Shown in pieces: positions 8,616 through 19,368 of a stretch of 64,000 bases of DNA. The translations under genes and the position numbers were made by a program. The notes beneath the pieces are model-generated. The model did not search any database. It saw only the letters and a list, made by a program, of their open reading frames with translations, and was not told the origin of the DNA. The first letter of the stretch is position 1, and each line of letters begins with the position of its first letter. Where the stretch lies: assembly GCF_021183625.1 (NCBI RefSeq), contig NZ_CP089214.1, positions 4,216,001 to 4,280,000 of the forward strand, in the 5' to 3' direction. Source of the DNA: Nocardia asteroides. Lineage in GTDB: Bacteria; Actinomycetota; Actinomycetes; Mycobacteriales; Mycobacteriaceae.

Positions 8616-9449
8616 GTGCGTTCTCCCGCCTCCACCGCCGCAGCCGACGGTTCCGCCAGCGCCACGGCCGGGGCGGCGGCGACGCCGGGCGGCGGCGCCG
8701 CGCCGCGCCGCAAAGCCAGGGCGCGACAGGCGGAAACACGGCTGGGCCTCGTACGGAGGGCGCGGCGGATGTATCGCACGCTGACCGTCGCCTTTCCGGA
8801 CGCGCACTGTGAACTGGATTTCCGGACGCCGCTCGAATTGGCGGTTGCGACGATTCTTTCCGCCCAGTGCACGGACCAGAGAGTGAATCTCACCACTCCC
8901 GCGCTTTTCGTCAGATATCCCGACGCCCGCGCCTACGCGGAGGCCGATCGCGCCGAGCTGGAGGAGTTCATCCGGCCGACCGGCTTCTTCCGGAACAAGA
9001 CCAGTTCGCTCATCGGGCTCGGGCAGGCGGTGCTGGAGCGACACGACGGCGAACTTCCGCACACCCTGGACGAATTGGTGCAATTGCCCGGAATCGGGCG
9101 CAAGACCGCCAATGTCATCCTCGGCAACGCGTTCGACATTCCCGGCATCACCGTCGACACGCACTTCGGGCGGCTGGTGCGGCGCTGGGGCTGGACCGAG
9201 CTGGAGGATCCGGTCAAGGTCGAGCACGCGATCGGGGAGCTGATCGAGCGCAAAGAGTGGACCATGCTCTCGCACCGGGTGATCTTCCACGGCAGGCGCG
9301 TGTGCCATGCCCGCAAACCCGCCTGCGGCGCCTGTCTGCTCGCCAAGGACTGCCCGTCCTACGGCGCGGGCCCGACCGATCCCGAGGTGGCCGCCAAGCT
9401 GGTGAAGGGGCCGGAGGCGCCGCACCTGCTCGAACTGGCCGGCCGGTGA
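8616..9449 (+). CDS. nth: Endonuclease III, DNA glycosylase/AP lyase
   Basis: The enzyme removes oxidised pyrimidines and cuts the resulting abasic site. The helix-hairpin-helix LPGIGRKTANVILGNAF carries catalytic Lys163, and VDTHFGRLVRR carries catalytic Asp181 (numbered from the GTG at 8616). The [4Fe-4S] motif C-x6-C-x2-C-x5-C is intact in CHARKPACGACLLAKDC. The start is uncertain: the first 35 residues are Ala-rich and low complexity, and the conserved part begins around ETRLGLVRRARRM. The stop codon overlaps the next gene's GTG. Confidence 0.92.
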   Translation: MRSPASTAAADGSASATAGAAATPGGGAAPRRKARARQAETRLGLVRRARRMYRTLTVAFPDAHCELDFRTPLELAVATILSAQCTDQRVNLTTPALFVRYPDARAYAEADRAELEEFIRPTGFFRNKTSSLIGLGQAVLERHDGELPHTLDELVQLPGIGRKTANVILGNAFDIPGITVDTHFGRLVRRWGWTELEDPVKVEHAIGELIERKEWTMLSHRVIFHGRRVCHARKPACGACLLAKDCPSYGAGPTDPEVAAKLVKGPEAPHLLELAGR

Positions 9450-10159
9450 CGCGGTGGCCGGTCGCCGCCCGTCTCGCGCTCGTCGCGGTGATCGTCGCGG
9501 TGGCGGCGGTCGTCGCGCTGTGGCCGCGTAGCGCGGACTCGCCGGGGGCCGGTCGGGAGGCGCCCGCCGCGGCGGCGTCGCCCGAGGAGCGCGCGGCGGC
9601 CGGGCTGATCCCGTGCCCGCGGCCGCCGGGCGCGCCCGCGCGGCCCGACGGGGCCGGAACGGCAGCGGCGCCGTCCAGCAATGCCGGGCCGGCGGAATCC
9701 GTGCCCGCGGGCACCGGAGCAGCCGGGGACGCGGGACCGCTCGCCGGGCTGAACCTCACCTGCCTCGCCGACGGCAACCCCGTCGACCTGCGCGCCGCAC
9801 TCGCAGGCAAACCCGCGCTGCTGAACCTGTGGGCCTACTGGTGCGCGCCCTGCGCGAAGGAACTGCCCCATCTGCAGGAGTTCGCCGGGCGGGCGGGTGA
9901 CAGGATGACCGTGCTGACCGTGCACAGCGACCCGGAGGAGGCGTTCGCGCTCAGCCGGCTCACCGGTCTCGGCGTCACGCTGCCCGGCGTGCTCGACCCC
10001 GGTGCCGCCCTGCGGAACGCGGTCGGCGCACCGGCGGTGCTGCCGATCTCGGTACTGCTGCGCGCGGACGGCACCGTCGCCGACGTCGTGGTGCGCAGCT
10101 TCACCGACACCGACGACGTCGCGCGGACTGTCGCAGGCGAACTGGGAGTTCTGGTATGA
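9446..10159 (+). CDS. Membrane-anchored TlpA/ResA-like thioredoxin
   Basis: A 237-residue protein with one N-terminal membrane helix (ARLALVAVIVAVAAVVALW), an Ala/Pro-rich linker, and an extracytoplasmic thioredoxin domain. The redox pair is WCAPC (Cys133, Cys136), followed by KELPHLQEF and a cis-Pro region APAVLPISVL. Extra cysteines at 57 and 106 may form a structural disulfide. The GTG overlaps the nth stop (GTGA). It corresponds to Rv3673c. Likely partners are exported thiol proteins, possibly including MarP, which has two cysteines; that link is inference. Confidence 0.88.
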   Translation: MTRWPVAARLALVAVIVAVAAVVALWPRSADSPGAGREAPAAAASPEERAAAGLIPCPRPPGAPARPDGAGTAAAPSSNAGPAESVPAGTGAAGDAGPLAGLNLTCLADGNPVDLRAALAGKPALLNLWAYWCAPCAKELPHLQEFAGRAGDRMTVLTVHSDPEEAFALSRLTGLGVTLPGVLDPGAALRNAVGAPAVLPISVLLRADGTVADVVVRSFTDTDDVARTVAGELGVLV

Positions 10160-10211
10160 GCGGGTCAGGAATGGCTGGGTCGGTGCACGTTGTGCTGGTA
10201 CAGGTAGTCCC

Positions 10212-10976
10212 ATGAGCGTGCCCGCCTCCGGATCGCCGGACAACCAGGGTTTCACCGCGCCCGACCCGGACCCCGCCGCGGCTCCGGAGTGGCTGCGCGC
10301 CACCACCGTGCCGCCCGCGCCCGATTCCGGCGACACCCTGAGCCTGGCCCGAACCCTGCGCCGGGCCATGACCATCACCGGCAAGCCGCGCCAGGCCGCC
10401 GTGCTCGTGCTCTTCGCGGGCTCGCCCGAGCCCGACCCCGCCGCCCCCGGCGGCCTGCCCGCCGACGCCGACGTGCTGCTGACCCAGCGCGCCGCCACCA
10501 TGCGGCAGCACCGCGGCCAGATCGCCTTCCCCGGCGGCAGCGTCGACCCCGGCGACTCGGGGCCGGTGTACACCGCGCTGCGCGAGGCGCAGGAGGAGAC
10601 CGGGCTGGTCCCCGCGGGCGTCGCCCCGCTGGCCCTGCTGCCCGCGCTCTTCGTGCCGCCCTCGCGCTTCGACGTGACCCCGGTGGTCGCCTACTGGCGC
10701 GAGCCGAGCCCGGTCGGCGTCGTCGACCGCAGCGAGACCGAGCGGGTGGTCCGGGTGCCGATGGCCGAGCTGCTCGACCCGGCCAACCGGTTCCTGGTGC
10801 GCAGCGGGCTCGGCTACCGGAGCCCGGCCTTCCTCGTGGACAACATGCTGGTCTGGGGGTTGACCGGCGGCATCCTGGCCGGGCTGATCACCTCGGCGGG
10901 CTGGGAGCTGGAGTGGGACCGCTCCGACGTGCGCGACCTGGAGGCCGCGCTCGCCAGCGTGGGGATGGAGCTGTGA
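10212..10976 (+). CDS. CoA pyrophosphatase-type Nudix hydrolase
   Basis: The product is 254 residues. The CoA-subfamily signature (LLTQRAATMRQHRGQIAFPGG) lies just ahead of the Nudix box, which reads GSVDPGDSGPVYTALREAQE then ETGL and carries the metal-binding REAQEE. Enzymes of this class split CoA and related pyrophosphates into 3',5'-ADP and phosphopantetheine. The Nudix box has a slightly longer spacing at GDSGPVYT than the strict consensus. The stop codon overlaps the GTG of marP (GTGA). The gene matches Rv3672c in position. Confidence 0.9.
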   Translation: MSVPASGSPDNQGFTAPDPDPAAAPEWLRATTVPPAPDSGDTLSLARTLRRAMTITGKPRQAAVLVLFAGSPEPDPAAPGGLPADADVLLTQRAATMRQHRGQIAFPGGSVDPGDSGPVYTALREAQEETGLVPAGVAPLALLPALFVPPSRFDVTPVVAYWREPSPVGVVDRSETERVVRVPMAELLDPANRFLVRSGLGYRSPAFLVDNMLVWGLTGGILAGLITSAGWELEWDRSDVRDLEAALASVGMEL

Positions 10977-12166
10977 GTCCGTCGGGCTGGCTCGATCTGG
11001 CCGTGCTGCTGCTCGCGCTGCTCGCCGCCTCGTCCGGCTGGCGGCAGGGCGCGGTCTCCTCCGCGCTCGCCTTCCTCGGCGTCGTGCTCGGTGCGGTCGC
11101 GGGCATCCTGATCGCGCCGCACCTGCTGCTGCACGTGGACGAGGGCAGGGCGCGGGTGCTCGCGGGCGTGCTGCTCATCGTGGTGCTGGTGATCGTCGGC
11201 GAGGTCGCGGGCATGGTGCTCGGCCGGGCCGCGCGCAGCGGGATGCACAACCCGGTCGCGCGCGGGGTGGACAGCGCGGTCGGCGCGGTGCTGCAGGCGG
11301 TCGCCGTGCTGGTGACGGCCTGGCTGCTGGCGCTGCCGCTGGCCACCTCGTCGCAGCCGGCCGTCGCGACCGCGATCAACGGTTCGCGGGTGCTCGCCGA
11401 CGTCAACCAGGTCGCGCCGAACTGGCTGCGCAAGCTGCCCAACGAGTTCTCCCAGCTGCTCAACACCTCCGGCCTGCCCGACGTGATCGGCCCCTTCGGC
11501 CGCACCCCGATCGCGGCCGCCGAACCGCCGGACGCCGGGGTGCTCGCGAGCCCGGTCGCGGCCTCGCTGCAGCAGAGCGTGCTCCGCATCCGGGGCGTGG
11601 CGCCGAGCTGCCAGCGCGCGCTCGAGGGGTCCGGGTTCGTGATCGCGCCGGAGCGGGTGATGACCAACGCGCACGTCGTGGCGGGCACCACCAGCGTCGC
11701 GGTGGACACGCCGCGCGGGCCGATCGACGCCGAGGTGGTGCTCTTCGACCCGTCCAAGGACGTCGCGGTGCTCCGGGTGCCCGGGCTGCAGGCGCCGGTG
11801 GTGCCGCAGGCGCCGAGTGCGGCGCGGCCGGGGGACAGCGCGATCGTGCTCGGCTACCCCGGCGGCGGGCCGTACACGGCCAGCGCGGCACGGGTCAGGG
11901 AGACGCTCGACCTCACCGGCCCGACCATCTACCGGAACGGCACGGTGGAGCGCGAGGTCTACACGGTCCGCGGCCAGGTGCGCGCGGGCAACTCCGGCGG
12001 CCCGCTGGTCGATACCAGGGGGCAGGTGCTCGGAATCGTCTTCGGCGCCGCGGTGACCGACGACGACACCGGCTACGTGCTCACCCTGGACGAGGTCGCC
12101 GCCGAGCTGGCCGCAGCGCCGACGGTGGCGAGCCCGGTCGACACCGGCGCCTGCGTGCTGAGCTGA
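10973..12166 (+). CDS. marP: MarP membrane-bound periplasmic serine protease
   Basis: MarP is needed for acid resistance in M. tuberculosis, where it cleaves the peptidoglycan hydrolase RipA. This protein is 397 residues, the same as the mycobacterial one. Four membrane helices fill residues 1-125. The trypsin-like domain follows with His234 (TNAHVV), Asp263 (PSKDVAVL) and Ser341 (RAGNSGGPL). Cys213 and Cys394 match the disulfide that controls the mycobacterial enzyme. The gene is translationally coupled to the Nudix gene and ends a four-gene run (nth, TlpA, Nudix, marP). Confidence 0.95.
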   Translation: MSPSGWLDLAVLLLALLAASSGWRQGAVSSALAFLGVVLGAVAGILIAPHLLLHVDEGRARVLAGVLLIVVLVIVGEVAGMVLGRAARSGMHNPVARGVDSAVGAVLQAVAVLVTAWLLALPLATSSQPAVATAINGSRVLADVNQVAPNWLRKLPNEFSQLLNTSGLPDVIGPFGRTPIAAAEPPDAGVLASPVAASLQQSVLRIRGVAPSCQRALEGSGFVIAPERVMTNAHVVAGTTSVAVDTPRGPIDAEVVLFDPSKDVAVLRVPGLQAPVVPQAPSAARPGDSAIVLGYPGGGPYTASAARVRETLDLTGPTIYRNGTVEREVYTVRGQVRAGNSGGPLVDTRGQVLGIVFGAAVTDDDTGYVLTLDEVAAELAAAPTVASPVDTGACVLS

Positions 12167-12175
12167 CCGAGCAGC

Positions 12176-12205
12176 CCGGCCAGCGCTCGCCTTGCCGCTG
12201 GCCGG
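12176..12205. terminator. Bidirectional terminator between marP and ephE
   Basis: CCGGCCAGCG (12176-12185) and CGCTGGCCGG (12196-12205) form a perfect 10-bp stem with a 10-base loop between convergent genes. Confidence 0.65.
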
Positions 12206-12223
12206 TCCGGTGGCGAGCCACCG

Positions 12224-13159
12224 TCAACCGAGCAGTTTGGCCAGTTCGGCGGTGACGAACTCCGGGTTCTCCTGGTGCGCGTAGTGCCCGGCCCCCGGCA
12301 CCGAGACCAGCCGCCGCTCGGGCGCGAGCGCGCGGCCGCGGTGGAAGGTGGCGGGCAGGATGTACGGGTCGTGCTCGCCGCGCAGCGCGAGCACCGGGAT
12401 CCGGACCGGCTCGCGCATGGTCGCCATGAACCGCCGCCCGTCCGGCCGCCACTGGCTGCGGAAGGCCCAGCGCTGGTACTCCAGCGCGCAGTGCGCGGTG
12501 CCTGGGATCCGGATGGCGTTGCGCAGCCGCTCGGCGGTGTCGGCGAACTCCGGCCCCGCGGTGAACCCGGCGCCCGCGCGCGTGCGCAGCAGCCGCTCGG
12601 CCGTCGCACCGTCGTCCCTGGTGAGCAGCCGCTCCGGGTAGCGCGGGAGCTGGTAGCGGAGGAAGGCGGGCAGCCAGAGCCGCCGCTGCCTGCGGTCGCG
12701 CAGCACCGAGCGCTTGAGCGCGGCCGGGTGCGGCGAGCCGACCAGCGCGATCGAGCGCACCAGCCGGGGGTGCAGCACCGCCGTCGTCCAGCAGCCGAGC
12801 CCACCGTCGGCATGCCCGACCAGGGTCGCGTCGGAGTGCCCGAGCGCGCGGATCAGCCCGGCGATGTCACCGGCGGTGGTCCAGCCGTCGTAGCCGCGCG
12901 GCGGCTTGTCGGAGTCGCCGTAGCCGCGCAGGTCGACCGCGACCGGGCGGTACCCGAGATCGGCGAGCGCGGTCAGCTGGTGCCGCCACGACCACCAGAA
13001 ATCGGCGAAGCCGTGCAGCAGCAGCACCAGCGGGGCGTCGACCCGCTCCGGCGCCGCCTCCACGATGTGCAGCCGGATGCCGTTGGCGCGGACGTCCCGG
13101 TGCGTCCACGGGCCCGCGTAGCGGACGCTGGACGGGTCAGGGGGAAAGGTCGCCGACAC
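12224..13159 (-). CDS. ephE: Alpha/beta hydrolase, epoxide hydrolase EphE type
   Basis: A 311-residue alpha/beta hydrolase. HGFADFWWSWRHQ holds the oxyanion HG, VGHADGGLG carries the nucleophile Asp expected of epoxide hydrolases, and GAGHYAHQENPEF carries the catalytic His. Two Tyr in the cap domain (around WLPAFLRYQLPRYPE) would be the usual epoxide-activating residues. Substrate is unknown. It is the last gene of an acs / holin-like / ephE run on this strand, the same order as Rv3667, Rv3669, Rv3670. Confidence 0.85.
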   Translation of the reverse strand: MSATFPPDPSSVRYAGPWTHRDVRANGIRLHIVEAAPERVDAPLVLLLHGFADFWWSWRHQLTALADLGYRPVAVDLRGYGDSDKPPRGYDGWTTAGDIAGLIRALGHSDATLVGHADGGLGCWTTAVLHPRLVRSIALVGSPHPAALKRSVLRDRRQRRLWLPAFLRYQLPRYPERLLTRDDGATAERLLRTRAGAGFTAGPEFADTAERLRNAIRIPGTAHCALEYQRWAFRSQWRPDGRRFMATMREPVRIPVLALRGEHDPYILPATFHRGRALAPERRLVSVPGAGHYAHQENPEFVTAELAKLLG

Positions 13160-13177
13160 GCCCGGAAGCCTAGTCGG

Positions 13178-13672
13178 TCAGCTGCGGAGCGCCTTCGGCT
13201 CGTCGTGGCTCGCGCCGAACCCGCCCGGCAGTACCGTCTTGGCCTGCTTCAGCGAGTCGATGGTCTTCTCCGGCGCCCGCAGCTTCTTCACCCGCAGATA
13301 GCCGAGCAGCGCGAGCACCGCCGTCGCCAGCACCATGATCAGGAAGACGATGAGGAAGGCGGCCCAGCGCGCCAGCCAGACATCGAGCAGCTCGCCGACG
13401 AAGAAGAAAAAGAAGAAGGTGCTGAACAGCAGCACGGTCAGCGCGAGGATGAAGAAGACGCTGCCCTGCAGCCCCTTCTTGACCTCCGCCGTCACCTCGG
13501 CCTTGGCGAGCTCGACCTCGGCGCGCACCAGCGTCGACATCTGCTCGGTGGCATCGCGCACCAGGCTGCCGAAGCTGGCCGAGCCGACCGGGTCGGCGTC
13601 GGAGAGCGGGATGGCGGTGACCGACCGGCCGCGCTGCGCGTCGTTTCCGTTACCGCCCTGTGTGAAGCTCAC
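13178..13672 (-). CDS. Actinobacterial holin-X-like phage holin family membrane protein
   Basis: The product has a soluble N-terminal helix (SLVRDATEQMSTLVRAEVEL then AKAEVTAEVKKG) followed by two long membrane helices, the first containing a striking run of seven Phe (LLFSTFFFFFFVGELL). A short basic tail ends it. The profile matches the Actinobacterial holin-X / phage holin 3_6 family; despite the name it is a chromosomal membrane protein of unknown role. I prefer the GTG at 13672 because AGAAGGG precedes it by eight bases. An ATG at 13714 would add 14 Arg-rich residues. Confidence 0.8.
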   Translation of the reverse strand: MSFTQGGNGNDAQRGRSVTAIPLSDADPVGSASFGSLVRDATEQMSTLVRAEVELAKAEVTAEVKKGLQGSVFFILALTVLLFSTFFFFFFVGELLDVWLARWAAFLIVFLIMVLATAVLALLGYLRVKKLRAPEKTIDSLKQAKTVLPGGFGASHDEPKALRS

Positions 13673-13836
13673 TTGGTCGACCCTTCTCCCTGTCCCGGCT
13701 CTCGCTGTACTCATACCCGCGCTGTCCCATTCCAGCGCACCGGTTCCCCGGCGCGCGAATGGACACGCTCACGCGGCAACACTAGCGCCGAACCCAGGAG
13801 CGCCGTCGCTGACGTCGCTCCGGGCCGGTCGGCTCC

Positions 13837-15789
<1,953 letters not shown>

Positions 15790-15866
15790 CTCGTCTCGCC
15801 CTTCCGTGGTTCGCTCGGCATCGACAGTAGTTGCCCTGACAAGTGCGGCCCGTGTCGATACTGTCC

Positions 15867-17510
15867 ATGACCAAGTTCTCGATCACCGCGAAATGGGGAG
15901 ATGCGTTGCGATCGACACGAATCACCGCCCTGCTGGCCGCCGGCGTGCTCGCGCTCGGGCTCGCCGCGACCGCCTGCTCCAGCGGCTCGGCGGACACCGA
16001 GTTCGTCACCGTCAACGGCGGTGAGCCGCAGAACCCGCTGGTCCCCACGAACACCAACGAGAACCAGGGCGGCCGTGTGGTCGACCGGCTCTTCGCCGGG
16101 CTCAAGTACTACGACGCCGACGGCGAGGCGCACGACGAGCTGGCGCAGTCCATCGAGACCGCCGACCGGCGCAGCTACCGGATCACCCTGAAACCGGGCT
16201 GGACCTTCACCGACGGCACCCCGGTCACCGCGAAGTCCTTCGTGGACGCCTGGAACTACGGCGCGCTGAGCACCAATGCCCAGCTGCAGAACTACGTCTT
16301 CACCCCGATCGTCGGCTTCGACGAGGTGGCCGCCGAGAACCCGACGCAGACCACCATGGCCGGGCTGAAGGTGGTGGACGACCGCACCTTCACCGTCGAG
16401 CTGAAGCAGCCGTCGATCGACTTCGAGTCCCAGCTCGGCTACGCCCCCTTCTACCCGCTGCCCGAGGCGGCCTTCCGGGACATGCGGGCGTTCGGTGAGA
16501 ACCCGATCGGCAACGGCCCGTACATGTTCAGCGACGCGGGAGCCTGGCAGCACAATGTGCAGATCGACCTGAAGCCGAACCCGGACTACCCCGGCGGCCG
16601 CCCGGCGAAGAACAAGGGGCTGCGCTTCGTCATGTACCAGTCCTTCGACACCGCCTACGCCGACCTGCAGGCGGGCAACCTGGACGCGCTCGACACCGTG
16701 CCGGACAGCGCGCTCGGCACCTACCAGCAGGATCTCGGCGACCGCGCGATCACCAAGCCCACCGCGCAGAACCAGCACATCGGCGTGCAGACCACGGTGC
16801 CGCACTTCGGCGGCGAAGAGGGGCTGCTGCGCCGCAGGGCCATCTCGATGGCGATCAACCGGGAGCAGATCGCGCAGAACATCTTCAACGGCACCAGGAT
16901 CCCGGCCCGCGACTTCACCGCGAGCACGCTGCCCGGCTTCGACGGCAACCTGCCCGGCGCCGAGGTCTTCCGGTACAACCCGGAGGAGGCGCGCCGGATC
17001 TGGGCGCAGGCCGACGCCATCGCGCCGTGGTCCGGCCGATACGAGATCACCTACAACAGCGACGGCGGGCACCAGGCCTGGATCGACGCCGTGGCGAACA
17101 GCGTCAAGAACACGCTCGGCATCGAAGCGGTCGGCCGCGCGCTGCCCACCTTCAAGAACGTGCGCGACGAGGTGAACGCGGGCACCATCGGCACCGCCTT
17201 CCGCTACGGCTGGCAGGGCGACTACCCGTCCATGCTGCAGTTCCTGACCTCGCAGTACTACAGCTACTCGGAGACCAACAACGTCGACTACGACAACCCC
17301 GAGCTCGACCGGCTGCTCGACGCCGCGCTGGCCGCACCCACCCAGGACGAGTCGCACCGGATCATCGCGCAGGCGCAGGCCCTGCTGATCAGGGACATGG
17401 CCGACATCCCGGTCTTCGACTACGTGGCCGCGGCCGGGCGGTCGGATCGGGTGCAGCGCGCCGAGCTGGCCTGGAACGGGCTCTTCGACTTCGAGAACAT
17501 CGAGAAGTAA
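15867..17510 (+). CDS. dppA: Dipeptide ABC transporter substrate-binding lipoprotein
   Basis: A family 5 extracellular solute-binding protein. The signal peptide (RSTRITALLAAGVLALGLAA) ends in a lipobox, ATAC, so Cys is lipidated and anchors the protein outside the membrane. The body carries the SBP_bac_5 pattern (VDRLFAGLKYYDADGE, TLKPGWTFTDGTPVTAKSFVDAWN) and a C-terminal Tyr/Asn-rich pocket. The start is uncertain: ATG 15867 has no obvious ribosome site, while a TTG at 15905 has GGGGAG six bases upstream and gives a compact lipoprotein signal. It heads a five-gene operon. Confidence 0.9.
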   Translation: MTKFSITAKWGDALRSTRITALLAAGVLALGLAATACSSGSADTEFVTVNGGEPQNPLVPTNTNENQGGRVVDRLFAGLKYYDADGEAHDELAQSIETADRRSYRITLKPGWTFTDGTPVTAKSFVDAWNYGALSTNAQLQNYVFTPIVGFDEVAAENPTQTTMAGLKVVDDRTFTVELKQPSIDFESQLGYAPFYPLPEAAFRDMRAFGENPIGNGPYMFSDAGAWQHNVQIDLKPNPDYPGGRPAKNKGLRFVMYQSFDTAYADLQAGNLDALDTVPDSALGTYQQDLGDRAITKPTAQNQHIGVQTTVPHFGGEEGLLRRRAISMAINREQIAQNIFNGTRIPARDFTASTLPGFDGNLPGAEVFRYNPEEARRIWAQADAIAPWSGRYEITYNSDGGHQAWIDAVANSVKNTLGIEAVGRALPTFKNVRDEVNAGTIGTAFRYGWQGDYPSMLQFLTSQYYSYSETNNVDYDNPELDRLLDAALAAPTQDESHRIIAQAQALLIRDMADIPVFDYVAAAGRSDRVQRAELAWNGLFDFENIEK

Positions 17511-17516
17511 CCGCGC

Positions 17517-18443
17517 ATGGGCTGGTACGTCGCGCGGCGGCTGCTGCAGATGATCCCGGTTTTCCTCGGCGCCACCCTGCTGGTCTACGCCCTGGTCTTC
17601 CTGATCCCGGGCAACCCGATCCAGGCGCTGGCCGGGGAGAAGCCGCTCACCCCGGCGGTGGAGGCGCAGCTGCGCGCCCGCTACCACCTGGACCAGCCGT
17701 TCCCGGTGCAGTACCTGCTCTACCTGAAGGGGATCGTCACCTTCGACCTCGGCACCTCGTTCTCCGGGCGGCCGGTCAGCGCGGAGCTGGCCCGCGCCTT
17801 TCCGATCACGCTGCGCCTCGCCTTCCTCGCGGTGCTGATCGAGGGCGTCTTCGGGGTGCTGTTCGGGCTCTTCGCCGGGCTGCGCCGGGGCCGGCTTTTC
17901 GACTCGACGCTGCTGGTGGCGAGCCTGGTGGTGATCGCGGTCCCGGTCTTCGTGCTCGGCTTCCTCGCCCAGTTCCTGCTCGGGGTGAAGTGGGGGATCG
18001 CGCCGGTCACCGTCTCCGGCCGGGCGAGCCTCGGTGAGCTGCTGGTCCCGGCCATCGTGCTCGGCTCGCTCTCCTTCGCCTACGTGCTCCGGCTGACCAG
18101 GAACGCGGTGGCGGAGAACATGATCGCCGACCACGTGCGCACCGCCACCGCCAAGGGGCTCTCCCGGCGGCGCGTCGTCATCGTGCACATCCTGCGCAAC
18201 TCCATGATCCCGGTGGTCACCTTCCTCGGCGCCGACCTGGGCGCGCTGATGGGCGGCGCCATCGTCACCGAGGGAATCTTCAACATCCCCGGCGTCGGCG
18301 GCACGCTCTACCAGGCGATCACCCGGGTCGAGCCGCCGACCGTGGTCTCCTTCGTGACCGTGCTGATCGTGATCTTCCTGCTCACCAACCTGCTGGTCGA
18401 CCTGCTCTACGCCGCGCTCGACCCGAGGATCCGCTATGCCTGA
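17517..18443 (+). CDS. dppB: Dipeptide ABC transporter permease DppB
   Basis: A 308-residue inner-membrane permease with six predicted helices. MGWYVARRLLQMIPVFLGAT is the standard DppB/OppB N-terminus. The EAA loop that contacts the ATPase is HVRTATAKGLSRRRVVIVHILRN-like at about residue 205. It starts six bases after dppA and overlaps dppC by eight bases. Confidence 0.94.
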   Translation: MGWYVARRLLQMIPVFLGATLLVYALVFLIPGNPIQALAGEKPLTPAVEAQLRARYHLDQPFPVQYLLYLKGIVTFDLGTSFSGRPVSAELARAFPITLRLAFLAVLIEGVFGVLFGLFAGLRRGRLFDSTLLVASLVVIAVPVFVLGFLAQFLLGVKWGIAPVTVSGRASLGELLVPAIVLGSLSFAYVLRLTRNAVAENMIADHVRTATAKGLSRRRVVIVHILRNSMIPVVTFLGADLGALMGGAIVTEGIFNIPGVGGTLYQAITRVEPPTVVSFVTVLIVIFLLTNLLVDLLYAALDPRIRYA

Positions 18444-19368
18444 ACGGCCCGGCCAGGAGTACTTCGTCGCGCCCGTCGAGGACGAACCCGTTGTCACCGA
18501 CGGGGTACGGCTCGCCGGCGGCCCGACCAGCGTCTGGCTGGACGCCTGGCGCAGGCTGCGCCGCAACCCGGTCTTCCTGGCCGCCGCGGTGCTGATCGTG
18601 CTCGTCGTGCTGGTCGCGGCCTTCCCGGAGCTCTTCACCGACCAGGATCCGCGGTACTGCAACGGCGATGTCAGCATGGATCCGCGCGGGCCGGGCCACC
18701 CCTTCGGCTTCGACCGGCAGGGCTGCGACATCTTCGCCCGCACCGTCTACGGCGCGCGGGCCTCGGTGCTCACCGGGCTCGGCGCGACGCTGCTCTTCGT
18801 CGCGATCGGCGGCACGCTCGGCGCGCTGGCCGGGTTCTTCGGCGGTTGGCTGGACTCGATCGTCTCCCGGATCGCGGAGATCTTCTACGCGCTGCCGCTC
18901 ATGCTGGCCGCCATCGTGCTCATGCAGCTGCTCACCCAGCGCACGGTCTGGACGGTGATCCTGATCCTGGCCGCCTTCACCTGGCCGCAGGCGGCGCGGA
19001 TCGCCCGCGGCGCGGTGCTAGAGGCGAAGAACAGCGAGTACGTCACGGCGGCCGAGGCGCTCGGCGTCACCCGGCTCCGGGTGCTGCTCCGGCACGTCCT
19101 GCCGAACGCGGCCGGCCCGCTCATCGTGGTGACCACGCTCTGGCTCGGGGTCTTCGTCGTCACCGAGGCGACGCTCTCCTACCTGGGGGTCGGGCTGCCG
19201 CGCACCATCGTCTCCTGGGGCGGCGACATCGCCACCGGGCAGCGCGAGATCCGCACCGCACCGATCCTCTTCTACCCGGCCACCGCGCTGGCCGTCACGG
19301 TGCTGAGCTTCATCATGCTCGGCGACGCGGTGCGCGACGCGCTCGATCCGCGGGCGCGGGTGCGATGA
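18436..19368 (+). CDS. dppC: Dipeptide ABC transporter permease DppC
   Basis: A 310-residue permease. A cytoplasmic N-terminus with an OppC_N helix (NPVFLAAAVLIVLVVLVAAF) is followed by five membrane helices; the EAA loop is YVTAAEALGVTRLRVLLRHV. An extracytoplasmic segment carries Cys pairs (YCNGD, GCDIF) common in this family. The ATG overlaps the end of dppB, and the stop overlaps the ATG of dppD (ATGA). Confidence 0.94.
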   Translation: MPERPGQEYFVAPVEDEPVVTDGVRLAGGPTSVWLDAWRRLRRNPVFLAAAVLIVLVVLVAAFPELFTDQDPRYCNGDVSMDPRGPGHPFGFDRQGCDIFARTVYGARASVLTGLGATLLFVAIGGTLGALAGFFGGWLDSIVSRIAEIFYALPLMLAAIVLMQLLTQRTVWTVILILAAFTWPQAARIARGAVLEAKNSEYVTAAEALGVTRLRVLLRHVLPNAAGPLIVVTTLWLGVFVVTEATLSYLGVGLPRTIVSWGGDIATGQREIRTAPILFYPATALAVTVLSFIMLGDAVRDALDPRARVR